A stretch of DNA of 64,000 bases from Streptomyces himastatinicus ATCC 53653 (GTDB lineage: Bacteria > Actinomycetota > Actinomycetes > Streptomycetales > Streptomycetaceae): contig NZ_GG657754.1 of the NCBI RefSeq assembly GCF_000158915.1, forward strand, positions 5,250,146 to 5,314,145, given 5' to 3'. Both the position numbers and the translations under genes were made by a program. The notes below the pieces were generated by a model that saw only the letters and a program-made list of their open reading frames with translations, searched no databases and was not told the DNA's origin. Below are positions 1 through 13,568 of this stretch, piece after piece. The first letter of the stretch is position 1. Every line of letters starts with the position of its first letter.

Positions 1-1156
1 CTCCTCGGCTTCGCTCCTTGGCTTCCCGCTCGCTGTAGCGGCGCCGCTCCAGGAAGTATTCGGTGAAGACGGAGACCTTGGCCCGCAGCGCCCAGGGGTC
101 GATCGGCTTGGCCATGTAGTCCACCGCCCCCGCCGCGTAGCCGCGCGAGGTGTGCTCAGGATCGGCGCCCATCGCGGTGAGGAAGATGATCGGCACATCC
201 CGGTTGCGCGGGCGCCGCTTGATGTGGGCGGCCGTCTCGTAGCCGTCCATCTCGGGCATCTGCACGTCCAGCAGGATCACCGCGAAGTCGTCGTGGTCCA
301 GCAGCGCCTTCAGCGCCTCCTGCCCGGAGGTCGCGGTCACCAGCTCCTGGTCGAGGGTGGCCAGCACCGCCTCCATGGCCAGCAGGTTGTTCTGCTGGTC
401 GTCGACCACCAGGATCTTGGGCCGCGGCCCGGCGCACGGCTCGGGCACGGCCGGGCCCGCGGCCACGACGGGCTCCTCGTCCTGCCGCGGGACCGCAGCC
501 ATCCGCTGGGACTCCACCATGGCCAGCTGCCGCTCCAGCATCTGGCAGCGGTCCTCCGCCAGCCGCCCCAGCTGCCGCACCTCCTCCAGCTCCTCGGTGA
601 GCCGGTGCACCTCCTGCCGCAGCCGGTCCCGCTCCTTGACCAGCTCCTGGTGATCCGGGAAGTTCCGCTCCAGTGCGTCCGCACGGGCCCGCTCCGCCGC
701 CCACGCCGCTTCGGTCTGGCTCAGCCGCACCTCGAGGTCGGCGATCCGGTGCCGGCGGTCGAGCAGCGCCTCGCCCAGCGCGTCCTCGTGCACGCTGGAA
801 CGCCGCGCCTCCCGGTCCGCGTCGGCCAGCTGGATCTGAAGGATCTCCAGGGCGTGCCCCGGGGATCCGCTGGTGCGCACCGCGGCCCGGTGCAGCTCGC
901 GCACCACCTCGATGGCGGCCGGGGTGGCCGCGGAGCCCCGGCACTCCGCGAGATCCGCCAGCAGATCGACCACGAACTCCCATGGCGGGACTCTCGTACC
1001 GCTCAGATAGCGCGAGATCGTGCTGGGGTCCCGGAACCTGCGTGCGGCGTACCGGCGCACCGAGACCCCCAGCCCGTCGAAGAGCTTCCGCAGCTCCACG
1101 GCGAACGCCCGGCACTCCTCGGGCAGGTTCTCCCCCAGTGGATGCAGTTCACCCAT
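1..1156 (-). CDS. HTH plus receiver-domain signalling protein, 3' end outside window
   Basis: Partial gene; 385 codons are visible and the reading frame runs off the left edge. It opens with ATG at 1154-1156 ([10 protein letters not shown]). Residues about 17-62 look like an XRE-type helix-turn-helix ([23 protein letters not shown]). Residues about 115-220 are rich in E, R, L and Q and should form a coiled coil. Residues about 246-365 are a response-regulator receiver domain (KILVVDDQQ; phospho-acceptor Asp near 296 in [31 protein letters not shown]). A second charged helix then begins and leaves the window, so an output domain (phosphatase, kinase or GGDEF) could follow. Putting the DNA-binding-like module before the receiver reverses the usual response-regulator order. 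The receiver is confident; the output and target are unknown. Confidence 0.85.
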   Translation of the reverse strand, partial: MGELHPLGENLPEECRAFAVELRKLFDGLGVSVRRYAARRFRDPSTISRYLSGTRVPPWEFVVDLLADLAECRGSAATPAAIEVVRELHRAAVRTSGSPGHALEILQIQLADADREARRSSVHEDALGEALLDRRHRIADLEVRLSQTEAAWAAERARADALERNFPDHQELVKERDRLRQEVHRLTEELEEVRQLGRLAEDRCQMLERQLAMVESQRMAAVPRQDEEPVVAAGPAVPEPCAGPRPKILVVDDQQNNLLAMEAVLATLDQELVTATSGQEALKALLDHDDFAVILLDVQMPEMDGYETAAHIKRRPRNRDVPIIFLTAMGADPEHTSRGYAAGAVDYMAKPIDPWALRAKVSVFTEYFLERRRYSEREAKERSRG

Positions 1157-1421
1157 TACGTCCCCTTGTACGGCGACTCGCGCCGATCAGACGATTCCCG
1201 GGCGGCTTGCCCGAGTTGTGAGACAGGGTGAGGCATCGGGGAGGTGTTGCGCGGGCCAATGCCAGGAGCGGCAACACCACTTCTTTTGCAGATCGCTCCT
1301 TCTCTTACAGAACGCTCGATCCGCTGTTCGCCGGCGCACGCGAGACGCCCGCCGCCCCGCTCCGGGCCGCCGGGGGTTCCAGCCGTTCCCTCACCCCGGC
1401 GCTGACGGCGCCCATGCAAAA
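1157..1421. other. Intergenic stretch upstream of the HTH/receiver gene
   Basis: About 265 bases separate the signalling gene from the terminator of tRNA-Ala. This must hold the promoter of the leftward HTH/receiver gene. I see no conserved reading frame and no convincing -10/-35 pair, only ordinary GC-rich sequence. Confidence 0.4.
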
Positions 1422-1459
1422 AGGTCTCCTGACCTGCATTTTTGCAGGTCAGGAGACCT
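1422..1459 (-). terminator. Rho-independent terminator of tRNA-Ala
   Basis: A perfect 17-bp inverted repeat (1422-1438 with 1443-1459, loop TTTT) lies just downstream of tRNA-Ala on the minus strand and is followed in that direction by TTTTTGC. The very long perfect stem plus T-run makes this a strong intrinsic terminator. Confidence 0.85.
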
Positions 1460-1468
1460 CTCATAGAG

Positions 1469-1541
1469 TGGAGCCTAGGAGAGTCGAACTCCTGACATCC
1501 GCCATGCAAAGACGGCGCTCTACCAACTGAGCTAAGGCCCC
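1469..1541 (-). tRNA. tRNA-Ala(UGC)
   Basis: The minus strand reads as a 73-nt cloverleaf. The acceptor stem is GGGGCCT pairing with AGGCTCC (one G-T), the D arm contains AGCTCAGTTGGTAGAGC, the anticodon loop is CTTTGCATG with anticodon TGC, and the T loop is GTTCGACTC. CCA is not encoded. It is transcribed alone and ends at the strong hairpin directly downstream. Confidence 0.95.
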
Positions 1542-1659
1542 TTCGCCGATCAGGATACCCGCTACCGGCGGCCTTTCCCGACCGGGTATCGCTCGCGGGT
1601 ACCGCTCTCCGTAGGATGCCACGCAAGATTCGCGGCAGCGAAGCGAAGGGGAGAGCGAG

Positions 1660-2205
1660 ATGGACGCAACACAGCAGGATGCCACCGCGCGCGCACGAGA
1701 GCTTCAGCGCAGTTGGTACGGGGAACCGCTGGGGGCGCTCTTTCGCCGTCTCATCGACGATCTCGGCCTCAACCAGGCGCGCCTGGCCGCCGTCCTCGGG
1801 CTCTCCGCGCCCATGCTGTCCCAGCTCATGAGCGGCCAGCGCGCAAAGATCGGCAATCCTGCGGTGGTCCAGCGAGTGCAGGCGCTCCAGGAACTCTCCA
1901 GTCAGGCGGCGGACGGCCGGGTGAGCGCCGCCGAGGCCGCGGAGCGCATGGAGGAAATCAAGAAGACCGCCGGCGGATCGGTCCTCAACTCCACCCAGAC
2001 CGCCGCCAGCACAGGGGCCCCGACCGTGCGGCGCGTGGTCCGCGAAATCCAGTCGCTGCTGCGGTCCGTGGCCGCCGCCGGTGACATCATCGATGCGGCC
2101 GATTCCCTCGCCCCCACCCATCCCGAGCTGGCAGAGTTCCTCCGTGTGTACGGCGCGGGGCGGACCGCCGAGGCGGTCGCGCATTACGAGGCGCACCAGA
2201 GCTGA
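1660..2205 (+). CDS. XRE-family helix-turn-helix regulator
   Basis: 181-residue protein. Residues 37-64 (LNQARLAAVLGLSAPMLSQL) form a Cro/C1-type helix-turn-helix, followed by a helical, Ala/Glu-rich C-terminal half with no recognised ligand domain. The ATG at 1660 is preceded by GGGGAGAGCGAG, a good ribosome-binding site. The gene lies 48 bases upstream of, and on the same strand as, the Ser/Thr kinase at 2254, so the two are probably co-transcribed and the regulator may be a substrate or partner of that kinase (inference). The DNA-binding fold is clear; targets are unknown. Confidence 0.9.
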   Translation: MDATQQDATARARELQRSWYGEPLGALFRRLIDDLGLNQARLAAVLGLSAPMLSQLMSGQRAKIGNPAVVQRVQALQELSSQAADGRVSAAEAAERMEEIKKTAGGSVLNSTQTAASTGAPTVRRVVREIQSLLRSVAAAGDIIDAADSLAPTHPELAEFLRVYGAGRTAEAVAHYEAHQS

Positions 2206-2253
2206 CGGGCTGATGGACTGCTGACGAGTCGATGACGGGGCGGGCACGGCGCG

Positions 2254-3858
2254 ATGGGTGAGATCTTCGCGGGCCGGTACGAACTTGTGGACCCGATCGG
2301 GCGCGGAGGCGTGGGCGCCGTGTGGCGGGTCTGGGACCATCGCCGCCGCCGCTATGTCGCGGCGAAGGTGCTCCAGCAACGCGACGCGCATACGCTCCTG
2401 CGCTTCGTACGGGAGCAGGCCCTGCGGATCGACCACCCCCATGTGCTGGCACCGGCGAGCTGGGCGGCGGACGACGACAAGGTGCTGTTCACCATGGACC
2501 TGGTGGCCGGCGGCTCGTTCGCACACCTCATCGGCGACTACGGTCCCCTGCCACCCCGCTATGTGTGCACCCTGCTGGACCAGTTGCTCTCCGGGCTGGC
2601 CGCGGTCCACGAGGAGCGCGTGGTCCACCGGGACATCAAGCCCGCGAACATCCTGCTGGAGGCCACCGGAACGGGTCGGCCCCATGTCCGGCTGGGTGAC
2701 TTCGGCATCGCGCTCACCAAAGGCGAGCCCCGCCTCACCGAGGCCAACTACGTGATGGGCACGCCCGGTTACTTCGCACCCGAACAGATGATGGGCGAGG
2801 AGCCGGACTTCCCCGCCGACCTGTTCGCGGTCGGCCTGGTGACGCTCTATCTCCTCCGCGGGCACAAGCCCGACGGGGAAGCGATCGTGAAGCTGTTCGG
2901 CGAGCACGGCGTGCCGCACGCTCCCGAAGGCGTGCCCGAGCCGCTGTGGCAGGTGATAGCCGGGCTGCTTCAGCCGGACCCGGATGACCGGTTCCGCTCC
3001 GCCACGGGGGCGCGCAAGGCGCTCGTGGCGGCGGTCGAGATGCTGCCCGAGGGCGACCTCGACGACGAGGTGATCGAGGTATTCGACCATCTCGGACCGC
3101 TGCCGACCGGTTTCGGCCCGCACGGTCCGGCCCGGCCGGGCCGCCGTCATGCGAAGGCCGACCCTCCCGGGGACAACGGAACGGTGCCGCGCCCCTCGCC
3201 GCCCGCCACCAAGCCGACGGAACCCGCCGGGCCCACCGCCGGACCCGCTGCCGATCCCGGCTCCGGGCCGGCCGCCGAACCCGACTCCCGGCCGCCCGCA
3301 GCCGAGCAGCCCGCCCAGCCCTCGATGTCGGACACCGGCAGCTTCACCCTCCCGCCGCCGCAACCGCGGACGCCACACCCGCAGACAGCGCACCCCCGGA
3401 CGCCGCAGCCGCGAACGCCCCCCGCGCAGATATCGCCTCCCCCGGCGCCTCCCGGGACGCCGCCTCCGCACACACCGCCGCCCCAGCATCCGCCGACACC
3501 GCTCCCGCAGCCCCCGCTGCATCCGCCGACCCCGTCGACCGGGGCGCCGCTCCCGCAGTCGCCCCAGCCGCCCGTACACCAGCCACAGGGCCAACAGCAG
3601 CCCGGGCAGCCGGGCCCACCGCCCCAGCCCGCGCACCTTCATACGCCCGCCCCCACTCCCACGCCCGCGGCGGCCGCCGCGCCCCTGCCGGCGCCGCGTG
3701 ACTACCCCCTCACCCGTGCATACACCGCTCAGCGGCCCCGGGTTCCCACTCCCGCCGCGCGGAGGCGGGGTCCGTCCCGGAAGACGACGGTCTTGATCCT
3801 GATCGTCGCGGTGCTGTGCTTCGCCGTGGGGGCGTGGGCACTGGTCGCCGCAGGCTGA
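2254..3858 (+). CDS. Tail-anchored Ser/Thr protein kinase (Hanks type)
   Basis: 534 residues. The kinase domain covers about residues 8-270 with every catalytic element: Gly-rich loop IGRGGVGAVW (16-24), ATP-binding Lys38 in AAK, HRDIKPANIL with catalytic Asp127, GDFGIAL (metal-binding Asp149) and the APE-like YFAPEQM. It should therefore be active. Residues about 290-500 are a Pro/Gln/Thr-rich low-complexity linker. A single membrane helix (TTVLILIVAVLCFAVGAWAL) sits at the extreme C-terminus with only a few residues beyond, so there is no PASTA or other extracellular sensor. It is thus a tail-anchored cytoplasmic kinase, likely controlled through its linker or partners. It probably forms an operon with the XRE gene upstream. 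Confidence 0.95.
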   Translation: MGEIFAGRYELVDPIGRGGVGAVWRVWDHRRRRYVAAKVLQQRDAHTLLRFVREQALRIDHPHVLAPASWAADDDKVLFTMDLVAGGSFAHLIGDYGPLPPRYVCTLLDQLLSGLAAVHEERVVHRDIKPANILLEATGTGRPHVRLGDFGIALTKGEPRLTEANYVMGTPGYFAPEQMMGEEPDFPADLFAVGLVTLYLLRGHKPDGEAIVKLFGEHGVPHAPEGVPEPLWQVIAGLLQPDPDDRFRSATGARKALVAAVEMLPEGDLDDEVIEVFDHLGPLPTGFGPHGPARPGRRHAKADPPGDNGTVPRPSPPATKPTEPAGPTAGPAADPGSGPAAEPDSRPPAAEQPAQPSMSDTGSFTLPPPQPRTPHPQTAHPRTPQPRTPPAQISPPPAPPGTPPPHTPPPQHPPTPLPQPPLHPPTPSTGAPLPQSPQPPVHQPQGQQQPGQPGPPPQPAHLHTPAPTPTPAAAAAPLPAPRDYPLTRAYTAQRPRVPTPAARRRGPSRKTTVLILIVAVLCFAVGAWALVAAG

Positions 3859-3867
3859 ACCAGCAGG

Positions 3868-3938
3868 CCGACCAGCGGACTCGATCAAGCCGGCCAGCGG
3901 ACTCAGTCAACAGGCCGGCCAGCGCGCCGAACCAGCGA
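3868..3938. repeat. Three imperfect direct repeats between convergent genes
   Basis: Between the kinase stop and the convergent secreted-protein gene, a unit of about 24-27 bases with core GGCCGGCCAGCGGACTCA is repeated nearly three times (from about 3868, 3889 and 3912). No hairpin with a T-run is evident. It may be a decayed tandem duplication. Confidence 0.5.
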
Positions 3939-3944
3939 GCCGAA

Positions 3945-5363
3945 CTACCAGGCGGGCGGCGGCCCGTACCGGTGCTGTCCGGTCGTCGGATCCGCCGATT
4001 CCGCCCCGTCCGCCATCCCGTCCCCCGGACCGTCCGCCGCGGCGCGGCGCCGGGCGGTCAGAATCCATACGCCCAGCCCGATCAGCAGCAGCGAGCCCGT
4101 CCCGAAGCTCGTGTAGGCCACCGTCTGGAGCGTGGCGCGGTGCTCGCCCACCGGGCGGCCCATGGGGTCGGTCTGGATCGGCGAGGAGGCCGCCTTGCGG
4201 GCCTCCTGCTTCTCGGCGTCCGTGAGACCGAAGCCCGCCTTGACCGCGTTCCCGGCGTAGGAAGGTCCGTCATGCGTCGTGCCCGCGATCCGCAGCCGCA
4301 GCGTCACCGGAACCGTGCCGTCCAAGTGGGGTTCCACATTCGGGGGATTGAGCGTGACTGCCAGGTAGTACCCGCCGGTGAGGCTCATGGCGCGCACCGA
4401 GTAGTCGGCCTTCGCGTACCGGTTCCCGTACGCCGCCGGAGCGGTGCTGACCTCGGTCTGCGGCCGCTCGCCCTCCTGGGCCAGGGCGGTGCCCCGCTTC
4501 GCCAGCCCCCGCGCCGGGTTGTAGGCGCGCATGGCGATCGCCTGGTGGAGCAGAGAGGTGCTCTTGTCCGCCCCGTCGGCGGGCAGTTCGGCGATGGCGG
4601 ATATCTGCTGTCCCCAGGCGACCGGCACCCGGTAGAAGTGCGTCTCCCCCGGCTCGAAGTCGTCCTTCCACACCCCGGTGGACACCAGCGGCGCGTCGGT
4701 GAAGCCCCGGCCGCCCTCCCGCGGCCTGGCGCTGCCGGACGGAGGCTGGGGCGGCTCGGCGTGCCAACTGCCCTCCGGAGCCTGTTCCGTGGAACCGCCC
4801 TTCACCGGCGGCTCCACCATCAGTCGCAGCTCCAGCGGCCAGCTCTCGGGGTCCGCGGAGCCGGCCTGACGCTCCACGGTGACCAGATACCGGCCCGCCG
4901 CGCGGCAGGACGCCACCGAGCCCGAGCCGGTCTGGCGGGTGACGTAGTCGGCGAGGGGATAGGCGACCCCCTTCGTCTCGATCCGCCGGGGGACGGTGTC
5001 GCAGACCCCGCCCGCGGAGTTCTTCAGCGTCACCGTGACACCGTCGCGGTACGAGACGACGCCCGCGCCCGGCCGGGGCGCGGCGACCGCCGAGACGTAG
5101 GCGGCGGACTTCGCGTCGAGGTCGACGCCGTAGAACCGCTTCTCGCCGGGTCCCAGCCGGTCCGCGTACGTCCGGCCGGGTCTCAGGGACGGGGCGTCCG
5201 CGCCGCTCCCGGCGCCCTGCACCGGGGTGCCCCGGACCTTGTACTCCCGGGCTCCCGTGGGGCTGTCGGCGGCCGCGACCGGGATCTGCACCGCCATCGT
5301 CGCCACGGCGCACAGCGCCGCCACCGCGGGGAGACCGGCCCTGTCCCTGCTGCGGTGTTTCAT
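3945..5363 (-). CDS. Secreted, C-terminally membrane-anchored protein of unknown function
   Basis: 472 residues from ATG 5361-5363, which is preceded by a G-rich ribosome-binding site; an in-frame extension to 5414 lacks one. Residues 1-33 are an N-terminal signal peptide (MKHRSRDRAGLPAV, hydrophobic core, AAA-D cleavage region). The bulk is predicted extracytoplasmic and contains two beta-rich segments each with a G-(E/P)-x-(K/T)-x-(F)-Y pattern (GPGEKRFYGVDL, EPGETHFYRVPV), which suggests a duplicated jelly-roll-like domain. One membrane helix near residues 413-434 (GSLLLIGLGVWILTA) is followed by a short charged tail, so the protein faces outward. I do not recognise the family. It converges on the kinase gene and its own terminator is not obvious. 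Confidence 0.85.
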   Translation of the reverse strand: MKHRSRDRAGLPAVAALCAVATMAVQIPVAAADSPTGAREYKVRGTPVQGAGSGADAPSLRPGRTYADRLGPGEKRFYGVDLDAKSAAYVSAVAAPRPGAGVVSYRDGVTVTLKNSAGGVCDTVPRRIETKGVAYPLADYVTRQTGSGSVASCRAAGRYLVTVERQAGSADPESWPLELRLMVEPPVKGGSTEQAPEGSWHAEPPQPPSGSARPREGGRGFTDAPLVSTGVWKDDFEPGETHFYRVPVAWGQQISAIAELPADGADKSTSLLHQAIAMRAYNPARGLAKRGTALAQEGERPQTEVSTAPAAYGNRYAKADYSVRAMSLTGGYYLAVTLNPPNVEPHLDGTVPVTLRLRIAGTTHDGPSYAGNAVKAGFGLTDAEKQEARKAASSPIQTDPMGRPVGEHRATLQTVAYTSFGTGSLLLIGLGVWILTARRRAAADGPGDGMADGAESADPTTGQHRYGPPPAW

Positions 5364-5451
5364 CGCGTCCCCCCTCGTCGTCCCGGTCGGCATACCGGTC
5401 GACCAGCACGTCACATTTGCCTATGCAAGCGATTCATTTGCGAGAGTAAAG

Positions 5452-5489
5452 ACGAGGGCCCCGACCGCTGCAGCGATCGGGGCCCTCGT
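5452..5489 (-). terminator. Hairpin terminator downstream of the DLW-39 gene
   Basis: A 19-bp inverted repeat (5452-5470 with 5471-5489, one G-T position) lies 16 bases downstream of the small minus-strand gene and is followed by TCTTTACTC in that direction. It also separates that gene from the secreted-protein gene beyond it. Confidence 0.7.
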
Positions 5490-5505
5490 AACGGGACTGT
5501 GGGGG

Positions 5506-5640
5506 TCACACACCCGAACCTGCGGGCACGGAGTCGGTCGCCTCCGTCCACAGATCCTGCTCGGCGCGATCCGCCTGGATCTGGCGGTACACGAGGAGCC
5601 CGCCGATGGCGGCCAGTGCGACCAGGAGAAGCTTCTTCAC
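5506..5640 (-). CDS. DLW-39 family small protein
   Basis: 44-residue peptide starting at GTG 5638-5640 (VKKLLLVALAAIGGLLVYRQ), with GACGAGG as ribosome-binding site. It has one hydrophobic N-terminal helix followed by a charged helix ending in AEQDLWTEATDS. The DLW triplet and size match the actinobacterial DLW-39 family, usually annotated close to gyrA and the tRNA-Ile/tRNA-Ala genes. It is probably a single-pass inner-membrane peptide; its function is not known. A longer in-frame start at 5697 lacks a ribosome-binding site and would add an arginine-rich stretch before the membrane helix. Confidence 0.85.
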   Translation of the reverse strand: MKKLLLVALAAIGGLLVYRQIQADRAEQDLWTEATDSVPAGSGV

Positions 5641-5776
5641 CGCGCTACCTCGTCTCTTTCTTGACGTAGGGGACCTCTGGCGCCCGATGATACACACCGA
5701 CCGATACCGTTCGGTGACCTATGCTCGGCATCGCTCGGGCGGTATCCGGTCATCAACTCGCCGGGCACCCAAATGA

Positions 5777-5811
5777 ATCAGCCTGGACGGAGATCCTCCG
5801 TCCAGGCTGAT
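5777..5811 (-). terminator. Terminator of tRNA-Ile
   Basis: A perfect 16-bp inverted repeat (5777-5792 and 5796-5811, loop ATC) lies eight bases downstream of tRNA-Ile on the minus strand and is followed by TCATTTGGG. Confidence 0.75.
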
Positions 5812-5819
5812 CGCGCCGG

Positions 5820-5893
5820 TGGGGCTAACAGGACTTGAACCTGTGGCCTCTTCCTTATCAGGGAAGCGCTCTAACCGTCTGAGCTATAGCCCC
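5820..5893 (-). tRNA. tRNA-Ile(GAU)
   Basis: 74-nt cloverleaf on the minus strand. Acceptor GGGGCTA pairs with TAGCCCC, the D arm includes AGCTCAGACGGTTAGAGC, the anticodon loop is CTGATAAG (anticodon GAT), the T loop is GTTCAAGTC and the discriminator is A. CCA is not encoded. It lies between gyrA/DUF3566 and the DLW-39 gene, the usual Streptomyces position. Confidence 0.95.
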
Positions 5894-5964
5894 GCGCTGC
5901 ACCGAAAGATTAGCGCACCACCTGCCCAGTCCCAAAATCGGTAACGGCGGCCGTCCCCGCTCGG

Positions 5965-6786
5965 CTATTCGTCCTCGGCGAGCGTCAGCTCCACGCCGCC
6001 CACGAAGCCCGCCGACAGGTTGTAGATGAACGCGCCGAGCGTGGCGAGCGCGGTCGCCAGCACCACGTTGATCACGGCGATCACCGAGGTGAACGTCATG
6101 ACATGGGGAAGCGACAGGAACGACTCCAGATCGAAGCCGCCGCCCTGCTGCCCCTCCGTGGCCTCGCTGATGGTCCCGCCCACCGCGCTGAAGACGCCCA
6201 TGGCGTCCATGACCATCCACAGCACCGAAGCCGCGACCACCGTGCAGATCCCGAGCGCGATCGCGAGCAGGAAGCTGACCTTCATGACCGACCACGGGTC
6301 GACCTTGGCGACCCGCAGCCGCGCCTTGCGCGTACGCGGCGCCGGACGCGCGGCCGGCGCACCGCCGCCCGTGCCGGGGCCCGGACGGCGCGCCGCCGCC
6401 CCGGGGGGCTGCTGCCCGGGCACGGCGGGCTGCGCGGAGGTGCTGCGGCCGGACGCGGCCGCGCCGCCGCCGGGCGGCGGCGCGTAGGCCTGCGGCGGGT
6501 GGTACGGCCGCTCGGGCTGCGGCTGGGCGGCTCGCTCACTGGGCAGCGGGCTCGACGCGTGCCGCTCGGACTGCTGCTCGGGCTGAGGGTCCGAGGCGGG
6601 CACGGGACGCAGCTTCCGGGTGTCCGTCACCGTGCCCCCATGGGGGTCGGCTCCGCCCTGGGAGTCGGCGGCGGGGCCACGGGCGTCTTTCGCGGCGGAC
6701 GCACCGCCCGCGGAGGGCGGGGTCTTCGATCCCGGACGCCCTTCGGCTCCCGCGCCGCCACCCGCTCCGCCCGTGGCTCCACTCAC
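5965..6786 (-). CDS. DUF3566 membrane protein
   Basis: 273 residues from GTG 6784-6786. Residues 1 to about 155 are disordered and rich in Pro, Gly, Ala and Gln. The C-terminal ~115 residues carry the DUF3566 domain with two membrane helices (VSFLLAIALGICTVVAASVL and FTSVIAVINVVLATALATLG) and the usual FIYNLSAGFVGGVELTL ending. It starts three bases after the gyrA stop, and its ribosome-binding site GAGGAG lies inside the last gyrA codons, so translation is probably coupled to gyrA. Mycobacteria have an equivalent gene after gyrA. Its role is unknown; membrane location is confident. Confidence 0.92.
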   Translation of the reverse strand: MSGATGGAGGGAGAEGRPGSKTPPSAGGASAAKDARGPAADSQGGADPHGGTVTDTRKLRPVPASDPQPEQQSERHASSPLPSERAAQPQPERPYHPPQAYAPPPGGGAAASGRSTSAQPAVPGQQPPGAAARRPGPGTGGGAPAARPAPRTRKARLRVAKVDPWSVMKVSFLLAIALGICTVVAASVLWMVMDAMGVFSAVGGTISEATEGQQGGGFDLESFLSLPHVMTFTSVIAVINVVLATALATLGAFIYNLSAGFVGGVELTLAEDE

Positions 6787-6789
6787 GAC

Positions 6790-9402
<2,613 letters not shown>

Positions 9403-9446
9403 TGCTGGTCAAGTCCTTCTGTCGTCTGCGGCTGCGGGTGGCCGAC

Positions 9447-11845
<2,399 letters not shown>

Positions 11846-12370
11846 TCAGCCGTAGGTGTCACCGGGGCCGGTGCTGCCGGGGGAGCGCAGCGGACCGTAG
11901 CGCCGGGGCGGTCCGCCCGGGCCCAGCACCTTGATCAGCCGCACCGTGCCCTGCCCTAGATCGGCGTTGAGCCGGGCCACCAGCTGCGGGGCGAGCAGCC
12001 GCAGCTGGGTCGCCCACGCCGTGGAGTCACAGCGCACGGTCAGCACCCGGGCATCCTCGTCGTACCGCTGCGGCTCACAGTGCTGGGCGACCTCCGGGCC
12101 CACCATCTGGGGCCAGCGGCCCATCACCCCGCCGACCGCCGCCGGTGCCTCCCAGCCGCGCTCGGTGATCAGCCGGTTGATCGCCGCCCCGAGCGGGAGC
12201 GGATCGCGCCCATCGGCGCGCGCGCCGGAGCGCAAGCCCCCTCGACGCGCCTGCTTCTTCTGCTGGGCGGCCGCGCCGCGGGCCCGCGCCTGCTCCTTGG
12301 CGGCGCGCAGCGCGACGCGCGCCAGGTCGACGCCCGAGGGCTCGGGGTTCTTCGGGGGCTGATCCGTCAT
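11846..12370 (-). CDS. dciA: DUF721/DciA-family helicase-loading protein
   Basis: 174 residues. The N-terminal ~60 residues are basic and low complexity; residues about 60-150 form the DUF721 domain ([52 protein letters not shown]). DciA proteins load or assist the replicative helicase DnaB in bacteria that lack DnaC/DnaI, and the gene is typical of the recF-gyrB interval of actinobacteria. Its ATG overlaps the recF stop by four bases (12367-12370), so it is translationally coupled to recF. dnaB itself lies at 52037 in this window. Confidence 0.9.
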   Translation of the reverse strand: MTDQPPKNPEPSGVDLARVALRAAKEQARARGAAAQQKKQARRGGLRSGARADGRDPLPLGAAINRLITERGWEAPAAVGGVMGRWPQMVGPEVAQHCEPQRYDEDARVLTVRCDSTAWATQLRLLAPQLVARLNADLGQGTVRLIKVLGPGGPPRRYGPLRSPGSTGPGDTYG

Positions 12371-13518
12371 ACCCGGCGCACCTCGCCCTCGGCCACCGCG
12401 TACCGCACGCCCTCCAGCACCTCCGGGACGTCCTCCTCCACCGCCGCCGTGACCAGCACCTGCTCACCGGGGGCGACCAGCTCGGCCAGCCGCTCCCGGC
12501 GCCGGGAGTCCAGCTCGGCGAAGACGTCGTCCAGCACCAGCACGGGTTCGGCGCCCTCCGCGCGCAGCAGGTCGTACGAGGCCAGACGCAGCGCGAGGGC
12601 GTACGACCAGGATTCGCCGTGGCTCGCGTAGCCCTTGGCCGGAAGCCGCCCGAGCTTGAGGACGAGGTCGTCCCGGTGCGGTCCCACCAGCGTGACGCCG
12701 CGCTCGATCTCCTGTTTCCGCGCGTCCGCCAGGGCCGCCATCAGCCGCTCGTACAGCTCCTCGCGGCTGCCCGCCGCGGCCAGGTCCTCACCGGCCGAGC
12801 CGCGGTACTCCAGCAGGACCGGGCCGCCGCCCGGGGCCAATTGCTCGTACGCCTTGTCGGCGAGCGGCTGGAGCACGGAGATCAGGTCGAAGCGCTGGGC
12901 AAGCAACTCGGCGCCGGTGCGGGCCAGATGCTGGTCCCAGACGTCGAGGGTGGCCAGCGCCGCGTCGCCACTGCCGCCGCTTCCGCTCCGTGAGCCGTGC
13001 CGCCGGGCCATCGCCGCGGTCTTCAGCAGGCTGTTGCGCTGCTTGAGCACCCGGTCGTAGTCCGAGCGGATCCCGGCCATGCGCGGCGCACGGGCGGTGA
13101 TCAGATCGTCGAGGAAGCGACGGCGCTCACCGGGGTCGCCCTTGACCAGGGCCAGATCCTCGGGCGCGAACAGCACCGTGCGCAGGATGCCGAGCGCATC
13201 CCTCGGCCTGACCTGCGAGGACCGGTTGATGCGGGCGCGGTTGGCCTTACCGGGGTTCAGCTCCAGCTCGACCAGCTGCTGCCGGTCCCCCTGGACCACC
13301 GCGGCCCGGACGACCGCCCGCTCGGCGCCCATCCGCACCAGCGGGGCGTCCGAGGAGACGCGGTGGCTGCCGAGCGTGGCGAGATAGCCGACGGCCTCGA
13401 CCAGATTGGTCTTGCCCTGGCCATTGGGCCCGACGAAGGCGGTGACGCCCGGGCCCAGGGCGACCTCGGCCCGGGCGTACGAGCGGAAGTCGGCGAGCGA
13501 CAGATGCGTGACGTGCAT
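12367..13518 (-). CDS. recF: DNA replication and repair protein RecF
   Basis: 383 residues, SMC-like ABC ATPase that helps load RecA at gapped DNA. The Walker A motif GPNGQGKT is at 30-37. The signature region is near [18 protein letters not shown], and Walker B is [16 protein letters not shown], with the family's D-loop-like AELDS. A Ser/Gly-rich insertion ([12 protein letters not shown]) near residue 170 is a mild lineage feature. The ATG at 13518 follows a G-rich leader; dciA overlaps its stop by four bases. It sits between gnd and dciA, the normal Streptomyces order. Confidence 0.96.
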   Translation of the reverse strand: MHVTHLSLADFRSYARAEVALGPGVTAFVGPNGQGKTNLVEAVGYLATLGSHRVSSDAPLVRMGAERAVVRAAVVQGDRQQLVELELNPGKANRARINRSSQVRPRDALGILRTVLFAPEDLALVKGDPGERRRFLDDLITARAPRMAGIRSDYDRVLKQRNSLLKTAAMARRHGSRSGSGGSGDAALATLDVWDQHLARTGAELLAQRFDLISVLQPLADKAYEQLAPGGGPVLLEYRGSAGEDLAAAGSREELYERLMAALADARKQEIERGVTLVGPHRDDLVLKLGRLPAKGYASHGESWSYALALRLASYDLLRAEGAEPVLVLDDVFAELDSRRRERLAELVAPGEQVLVTAAVEEDVPEVLEGVRYAVAEGEVRRV

Positions 13519-13568
13519 GGTGGGCTGCGCCGACCTCCCCCGGCAGTACTACACCCTTGAGGTGCTGC

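Noticed and set aside
1156..3888. Long minus-strand frame covering tRNA-Ala, the XRE gene and the kinase
   Set aside because: It crosses a tRNA gene and two well-supported genes, and its translation is low-complexity Gly/Arg-rich sequence.
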